Shown: piece by piece, positions 12,970-16,293 of the stretch | How positions within the stretch are numbered: the stretch's first letter is position 1 | How the letters are laid out: each line of letters opens with the position of its first letter | Source of the DNA: an uncultured Holophagaceae bacterium | GTDB lineage: Bacteria; Acidobacteriota; Holophagae; Holophagales; Holophagaceae | Assembly (NCBI GenBank): GCA_903890595.1 | Contig: CAITBU010000214.1 | Span: forward strand, 1-16,293 | Length of the DNA: 16,293 nucleotides | Reading direction: 5' to 3' | Notes under the pieces: generated by a model | Told to the model about the DNA's origin: nothing | The model's database searches: none | The model's input: only the letters and a program-made list of their open reading frames with translations | Translations under genes and position numbers: made by a program

Positions 12970-13530
12970 ATGGCCATTGTTACGATTGAATCCCCTCGCC
13001 TTAATTCCGACCAAAAAGTCCGAATCGGCGAAAAAATCCTCCAGGCCCTAGGGCAGGAAGGCGTGCTGGCCAGCTCTGTGGTGGTGCTCTTCCACCCTGA
13101 GCGCGGCGACATGTACATGGACCACCTGCTGGTCCAGGCCGAGACTGAGACGGCTGCCCCAGCCCCAGCCAAATCCGCTCCTGCGGCCGTCGCTGCTCCG
13201 GCCCCGGTTGAGGCTGAAGCTGGCCCCTCCTACAAGATCAAGGCCCGCCGCACCCAGGCGGAGCTCGAGGGCATCAAGCAGGACCTCATGGGCGCGCTCC
13301 GTCAGCGCGGCTCCCTCAACAGCTTCGAAGCCCAGGAGTCCCTGGGCCTCAAGGACTGTGACTGGGCCCCTGCCACCCTCCGCCGGATGTTCACGGAGCT
13401 GGAAGAAGCGAGCCTCGTGGGGAAGATCGGGCAGAAGCGCGGCACGCGCTACCTGTGGACCGGCCCTGCGGATGACGGCGCCTCCCTGCCCCCCGCCATC
13501 CTGGTGAAGGCTGAGACCGACGAGGCCTAA
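12970..13530 (+). CDS. Unrecognised two-domain protein: tautomerase-like N-terminus, winged-helix-like C-terminus
   Basis: I do not recognise this 186-residue protein as a named family. Residues 1-55 resemble 4-oxalocrotonate tautomerases: 'AIVTIESPRLNSDQKVRIGEKI' as strand then helix, a second strand 'SSVVVLFHPE', and an aromatic near residue 49. Residue 2 is Ala where the catalytic Pro-1 should be after Met removal, and the second active-site Arg (R39 of 4-OT) is replaced, so tautomerase activity is unlikely. Residues 57-85 are an Ala/Pro linker. Residues 90-163 look like a winged helix: helices 'ELEGIKQDLMGALRQRG' and 'TLRRMFTELEEASLVGKI', then 'KRGTRYLW' as the wing. The shape suggests a small oligomer carrying DNA-binding domains. 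It is divergent from fur behind a strong candidate promoter. The first 20 codons are noticeably AT-richer than the rest. Gene reality is near certain; domain assignment is inference. Confidence 0.85.
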   Translation: MAIVTIESPRLNSDQKVRIGEKILQALGQEGVLASSVVVLFHPERGDMYMDHLLVQAETETAAPAPAKSAPAAVAAPAPVEAEAGPSYKIKARRTQAELEGIKQDLMGALRQRGSLNSFEAQESLGLKDCDWAPATLRRMFTELEEASLVGKIGQKRGTRYLWTGPADDGASLPPAILVKAETDEA

Positions 13531-13561
13531 GCCAGCATCCGGCCTCTGCCACACTCGGGGC

Positions 13562-14278
13562 ATGGACTGGTTTGCCTGGGACTTTGATCGTCCCGCCTAC
13601 TTCGATATCTACGCTGACAAGGCCGCAGACGCGGCCCTGGAAGGCCCTGCCCTGGCCCAGCTCCTGGGCCTGCCCCCCGGGAGCCAGGTCCTCGACCTGC
13701 CCTGTGGCTGGGGGCGCCTCCACCCCTTCCTCCGCGACCGGGGGCTCCGGGTGGTCGGCGGCGACCTCAGCCCCATGAACCTGGCCCGGCACCGGCAGGA
13801 ACGCCCGGCGCCGCTGGCCCGCCTCGACCTGCGCCGCCTACCCTTCCGGGACGGCTGTGCGGACGGCGTGTTCTGCGCCTTTACCAGCTGGGGCTACTTC
13901 GCCACCCACGAGGAGAACCTCCGCCAGCTGCAGGAGTTCGCCCGGGTGCTCCGCCCCGGCGGCGTGCTGCTTCTGGACCTGGTGGGGCGCACCAGCCTCC
14001 GGGCGGACACGGCCCCCATCGAGGGGCGCTGGCTGGCCTTCGAAGACGGGAACTACCAGGAGCGGGTCACCTGGAGCCCTGATGGCCGCCGCATCATCAC
14101 GGAGCGCCGCTGCCAGGGGGAGTCCTTCCGGCACGACATCTGGATTCCTTCCGACGGAGAGGTTCGCACCGCCCTGGCCCGGGCCGGGTTCGGGCCGGTG
14201 GCGGCTTTTGGAGGCCTGGACGGCAGCCCATGGACAGAGAAGTCGGACCGGTGGATCTACCGAGCCCTCAGACCCTGA
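13562..14278 (+). CDS. Class I SAM-dependent methyltransferase, substrate unknown
   Basis: Cytoplasmic methyltransferase-fold protein of 238 residues. Motif I is 'VLDLPCGWGRLHPFL' (43-57), the acidic residue that would bind the SAM ribose is D68 in 'VVGGDLSP', a motif II-like 'LDLRRLPFRDGCADGVFC' follows at 88-105, and 'VLRPGGVLLLDL' (129-140) is the usual post-motif strand. The N-terminus 'AWDFDRPAYFDIYAD' is common in small-molecule methyltransferases of the Methyltransf_11/25 type. It starts 31 bases after the preceding gene with only a weak ribosome site, so it may depend on read-through from that gene's promoter. Its stop overlaps the end of the converging MFS gene by 11 bases. Substrate cannot be inferred. 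Confidence 0.88.
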   Translation: MDWFAWDFDRPAYFDIYADKAADAALEGPALAQLLGLPPGSQVLDLPCGWGRLHPFLRDRGLRVVGGDLSPMNLARHRQERPAPLARLDLRRLPFRDGCADGVFCAFTSWGYFATHEENLRQLQEFARVLRPGGVLLLDLVGRTSLRADTAPIEGRWLAFEDGNYQERVTWSPDGRRIITERRCQGESFRHDIWIPSDGEVRTALARAGFGPVAAFGGLDGSPWTEKSDRWIYRALRP

Positions 14279-15422
14279 CACCCCGGGCCGCTAGCAGGTA
14301 GGCTCCGTACACCAGGCCACAGAGCCCCAGCCCCAGGGGTAGGCCCACAGCCTGGACCAGGGCCCCGCCCACCAGGGGGCCCACCATCATTCCCACAGAG
14401 TAGGCCAGGTTCAGGATCGAGAAGGCCGAGCCGAAGCTCTGGCTGCCCAGGCGCTCCACCTGGTCGGCCAGGGCGGGGCTGGAGGGACTCATGATGAAGC
14501 TGGTCGCACTGCCGAGGCCCACCATCGCCAGGACCACCAGCCAGGGCCGGGGCAGCAGGGCCGGAATGGGGAGCAGCAGCACCACCAGGACCAGCCCCAT
14601 GCGCAGCACCCGCACCCGCCCGATGCGGTCCGACAGCCGACCCATAAGCGGGGAGGTGATGGCATGGGCCAGGGCGGCGAAAGCGAAGCAGACCCCGATG
14701 GCCGCTGGCCCGAGGCCCAGGCGGCGGTCCAAGTCCAGGGGCAGGGTGGACTCCAGCAGGGCCCAGAGCCCGGAGCCCAGGGCCATGGCCCCCGCAAACA
14801 GTCGAATGACGGGGTTGGCAAAGAGCTGCCGGAAGGGGAGGCGCGGTCCCCGCTCAGGCTCTGCCCCCGGCAACAGAAAGACCCGGCCGGCGGCATCGAG
14901 GGCCACCAGGCAGGCCCCCAACACGAAGGGTGAAGCCGGCCCAAGGTGCTGGTCCAGGAAGCCCGAAACCGGGGGGCCAATGAGCACGCCCATGTTGGCA
15001 GCGGCGAAGGCGGTGCCCATGGCCTTGCCCCGGGACTCTGCCGGGAAGTGGTCTGCCAGCAGCGCCATCCCAGGGAGCCAGGTCGCCGACCCAGCCACCC
15101 CCTGGAGGAAGCGCGCCGCCACCAGGAGGCCAAAGTTCCTAGAGACGGCGAAGACCAGGGTGGTCGCCGCGAGCCCCGCCAGCCCCCACAGCATGGGTGC
15201 CCGTCGGCCATACCGGTCGGTCAGCACCGCCACGGGGAAGGTGGCCAGCAACAGGCCCACCGCATAGCTGCCGAAGAGGATCCCCACTTCCATCGGGTTG
15301 AGGTGCAGGTCCCGTGCATACCGGGGCAGCAGGGGCACCAGCAGGTAGTAGAGGAGCGTGTCCACATGGAAGGCCAGAGCCGTCACCAGCAAGGCAGAGG
15401 TCTGGTTGGAGGGACGGCGCAT
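14268..15422 (-). CDS. Major facilitator superfamily transporter, probable drug/small-molecule efflux
   Basis: Twelve-segment inner-membrane transporter of 384 residues. The first two segments are at about 10-33 and 45-66, followed by the MFS loop motif 'LTDRYGRRAPML' (67-78, with D69 and R70). A second copy, 'GRLSDRIGRVRVL', appears in the second half, as expected for an internally duplicated MFS fold. Length and the position of the motifs match proton-driven efflux pumps of the DHA1 type; the substrate is unknown. The ATG at 15422 has GGAGGG almost touching it, an unusually short spacing. No other in-frame ATG appears before residue 44, so the start is kept. It converges on the methyltransferase gene with an 11-base overlap and lies downstream of rnpB on the same strand. 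Confidence 0.9.
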   Translation of the reverse strand: MRRPSNQTSALLVTALAFHVDTLLYYLLVPLLPRYARDLHLNPMEVGILFGSYAVGLLLATFPVAVLTDRYGRRAPMLWGLAGLAATTLVFAVSRNFGLLVAARFLQGVAGSATWLPGMALLADHFPAESRGKAMGTAFAAANMGVLIGPPVSGFLDQHLGPASPFVLGACLVALDAAGRVFLLPGAEPERGPRLPFRQLFANPVIRLFAGAMALGSGLWALLESTLPLDLDRRLGLGPAAIGVCFAFAALAHAITSPLMGRLSDRIGRVRVLRMGLVLVVLLLPIPALLPRPWLVVLAMVGLGSATSFIMSPSSPALADQVERLGSQSFGSAFSILNLAYSVGMMVGPLVGGALVQAVGLPLGLGLCGLVYGAYLLAARGVRV

Positions 15423-15511
15423 CCCTCCACTATGGGCCAGGACCGGGCTCCGAACATCCGCCCTGGAGGGTCAAGCGAGGGGAGGGCTTGCCCGACGCGA
15501 GCGCAGGGGGC

Positions 15512-15543
15512 CCGGGGGTGTTTGCGCAGCAAGGAACCCCCGG
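15512..15543. repeat. Perfect 8-bp inverted repeat (hairpin) between rnpB and the MFS gene
   Basis: CCGGGGGT (15512-15519) pairs with ACCCCCGG (15536-15543), and inside it TTGC (15522-15525) pairs with GCAA (15529-15532), so a stable two-stage hairpin can form on either strand. There is no T-run. It lies in the 154-base gap between rnpB and the MFS start, which otherwise shows nothing recognisable. Confidence 0.5.
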
Positions 15544-15555
15544 ACAGCATTGACA

Positions 15556-15575
15556 CGGCCCCCTTTCGGAGGCCG
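15556..15575 (-). terminator. GC-rich GAAA-loop hairpin directly after rnpB
   Basis: On the minus strand CGGCCTCC-GAAA-GGGGGCCG forms an 8-pair stem (one G-U) capped by a GNRA tetraloop, starting about two bases after the RNase P RNA 3' stem. The T content after it is low (TGTCAATG). It may end transcription or stabilise the 3' end of the precursor. Confidence 0.55.
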
Positions 15576-15576
15576 C

Positions 15577-15933
15577 GGTGGATCGGTAAGCCGGGTTCTG
15601 TCGCGGGGCGTCATTCCTCTGGGATGACTGTCACCAGCCACCTCGTGCGACCTACCCGCCGACTCGGTCGGGTCAACCCTCGCCGCTTGCGCGGTGCGTC
15701 GGCCTATTTGGTCTTGCTCCCTGGGGGGTTTGCCATGCCCGTCCTGTTACCAGTCCGGCGGTGGGCTCTTACCCCACCGTTTCACCCTTACCTGATCCGC
15801 TTGCGCGGCCATCGGCGGTTTGTTCTCTGTTGCACTTTCCGTCGGGTCACCCCGCCCTGGTGTTACCAGGCCCAGCACCCTGTGGAGCCCGGACTTTCCT
15901 CTGCCATCGCTGGCAGCGACGCCCTGATCCACA
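15577..15933 (-). ncRNA. rnpB: RNase P RNA, bacterial type A
   Basis: Catalytic RNA of ribonuclease P, which removes the 5' leader of pre-tRNAs; about 357 nt. Hallmarks read on the minus strand: 'GAGGAAAGTCCGGGCTCC' near the 5' end, 'ACAGAGAACAAACCG' in the middle, 'AGGGTGAAACGGTGGGGTAA' followed by 'GAGCCCACCG', and 'ACAGAACCCGGCTTAC' at the 3' end. P1 can be formed by GTGGATC (15932-15926) with GATCCAC (15584-15578), which sets the ends to within a few bases. The internal GCGCAAGC stem-loops are also typical. It begins about 35 bases after the stop of the gene at the right edge and is followed by a GAAA-loop hairpin. Confidence 0.96.
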
Positions 15934-15967
15934 GGCCCACGGTAGCACGGGCCCTGGCCCTGGCGTC

Positions 15968-16293
15968 TCAGGAGAGGGGCAGAGGCAGGACCCAGCCCTC
16001 CCGCTGGAGGTCCTCCAGCAGGGTCCAGGCCGCGGCGTGGGGATCCCCGCCCCGCTCGGCCAGGACCTCCTCCCGGAACCGGATCCGATAGGGCTCCAGG
16101 GCCGGGTGGGGGTCGGAGCCCAGCCCCGCATCGGCCTGGAAGAGCCGCAGCAGCAGGGCCTCGGGGTGGGCGTGCCCGATGCCCACGGCGCACAGGACGG
16201 CCCCGCCCAACCCCTCGTGGGCACCCGCCTGCAGGAGGCGCTCCCGCAGGGGCTCCAGCAGGTCCGTTTCGGCAGCGAGGCCCAGGCAGCGGA
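15968..16293 (-). CDS. Unrecognised protein, C-terminal 107 residues (5' end outside window)
   Basis: The frame is open from the right edge (first whole codon at 16291) to TGA at 15970-15968. A TTG at 16210 could mimic a start, but the frame continues upstream in the same style, so the gene is cut by the window. The visible part is Leu/Ala-rich and probably helical: 'LLEPLRERLLQAGAHEGLG', 'AVLCAVGIGHAHPEALLLRL', and an amphipathic end 'WTLLEDLQREGWVLPLPL'. There is no signal, membrane segment or catalytic motif in this part. I do not recognise a family. The choice of this frame over two other open frames rests on the uninterrupted run to the edge, ordinary amino-acid composition and no clash with rnpB, which begins 35 bases downstream. 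Confidence 0.6.
   Translation of the reverse strand, partial: RCLGLAAETDLLEPLRERLLQAGAHEGLGGAVLCAVGIGHAHPEALLLRLFQADAGLGSDPHPALEPYRIRFREEVLAERGGDPHAAAWTLLEDLQREGWVLPLPLS

Noticed and set aside
14946..16091. Plus-strand frame of 381 codons through rnpB
   Set aside because: It runs through the complement of a structured RNA with strongly conserved motifs and overlaps the MFS gene; not coding.
15747..16193. Minus-strand frame of 148 codons at the right edge
   Set aside because: Its 3' half lies in rnpB. The frame ending at 15968 is open to the window edge and has more natural composition.

Overview
The window is GC-rich, gene-dense bacterial chromosome carrying housekeeping and envelope genes. 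No phage, transposase, CRISPR or tRNA was seen. Signal-peptide-bearing M16 peptidases, a Feo iron operon, a type-A RNase P RNA and overall codon use point to a Gram-negative bacterium. Acidobacteriota, near Holophagae/Geothrix, is my best guess from the look of the proteins; it is an inference and was not tested.

Layout. Positions 1-636 (+) hold the C-terminal part of a radical SAM protein. Positions 722-3993 (+) hold two translationally coupled exported M16 peptidases: the first has an intact zinc site and the second has lost it. Converging on them from the minus strand (6615 down to 4029) is an iron-uptake operon, feoA-feoB plus a 51-residue Cys-rich membrane protein that overlaps the feoB stop. 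Divergent from feoA (6688-8784, +) are pgsA and an RsuA/RluB-type rRNA pseudouridine synthase. That enzyme carries an unusual N-terminal arm of eleven 19-residue Arg/Thr/Pro repeats. A strong hairpin with a T-run closes this unit.

A minus-strand series follows (12864 down to 8839): fur, add (adenosine deaminase), an NrnA-type DHH phosphoesterase, ribA (GTP cyclohydrolase II) and a DUF2721-like membrane protein. These concern metal regulation, purine and nucleotide turnover, and riboflavin synthesis. Divergent from fur, across an AT-rich region with overlapping candidate promoters, is a gene (12970-13530) for an apparently undescribed fusion of a tautomerase-like domain lacking Pro-1 to a winged-helix-like domain. 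A class I methyltransferase follows. An MFS transporter converges on it, then comes rnpB (minus strand) and the C-terminal part of an unrecognised protein at the right edge.

The main oddities outside genes are three arrays of a 7-bp repeat, GCT(A/G)TC(A/G), at 3996-4023, 12171-12219 and (inverted) 12337-12364. They lie tight against stop codons. The last two face each other and enclose 117 bp between fur and add, giving an element-like structure of about 194 bp. The strongest candidates for something undescribed are the tautomerase-like/winged-helix protein beside fur, the repeat arm of the pseudouridine synthase, and this heptad family.
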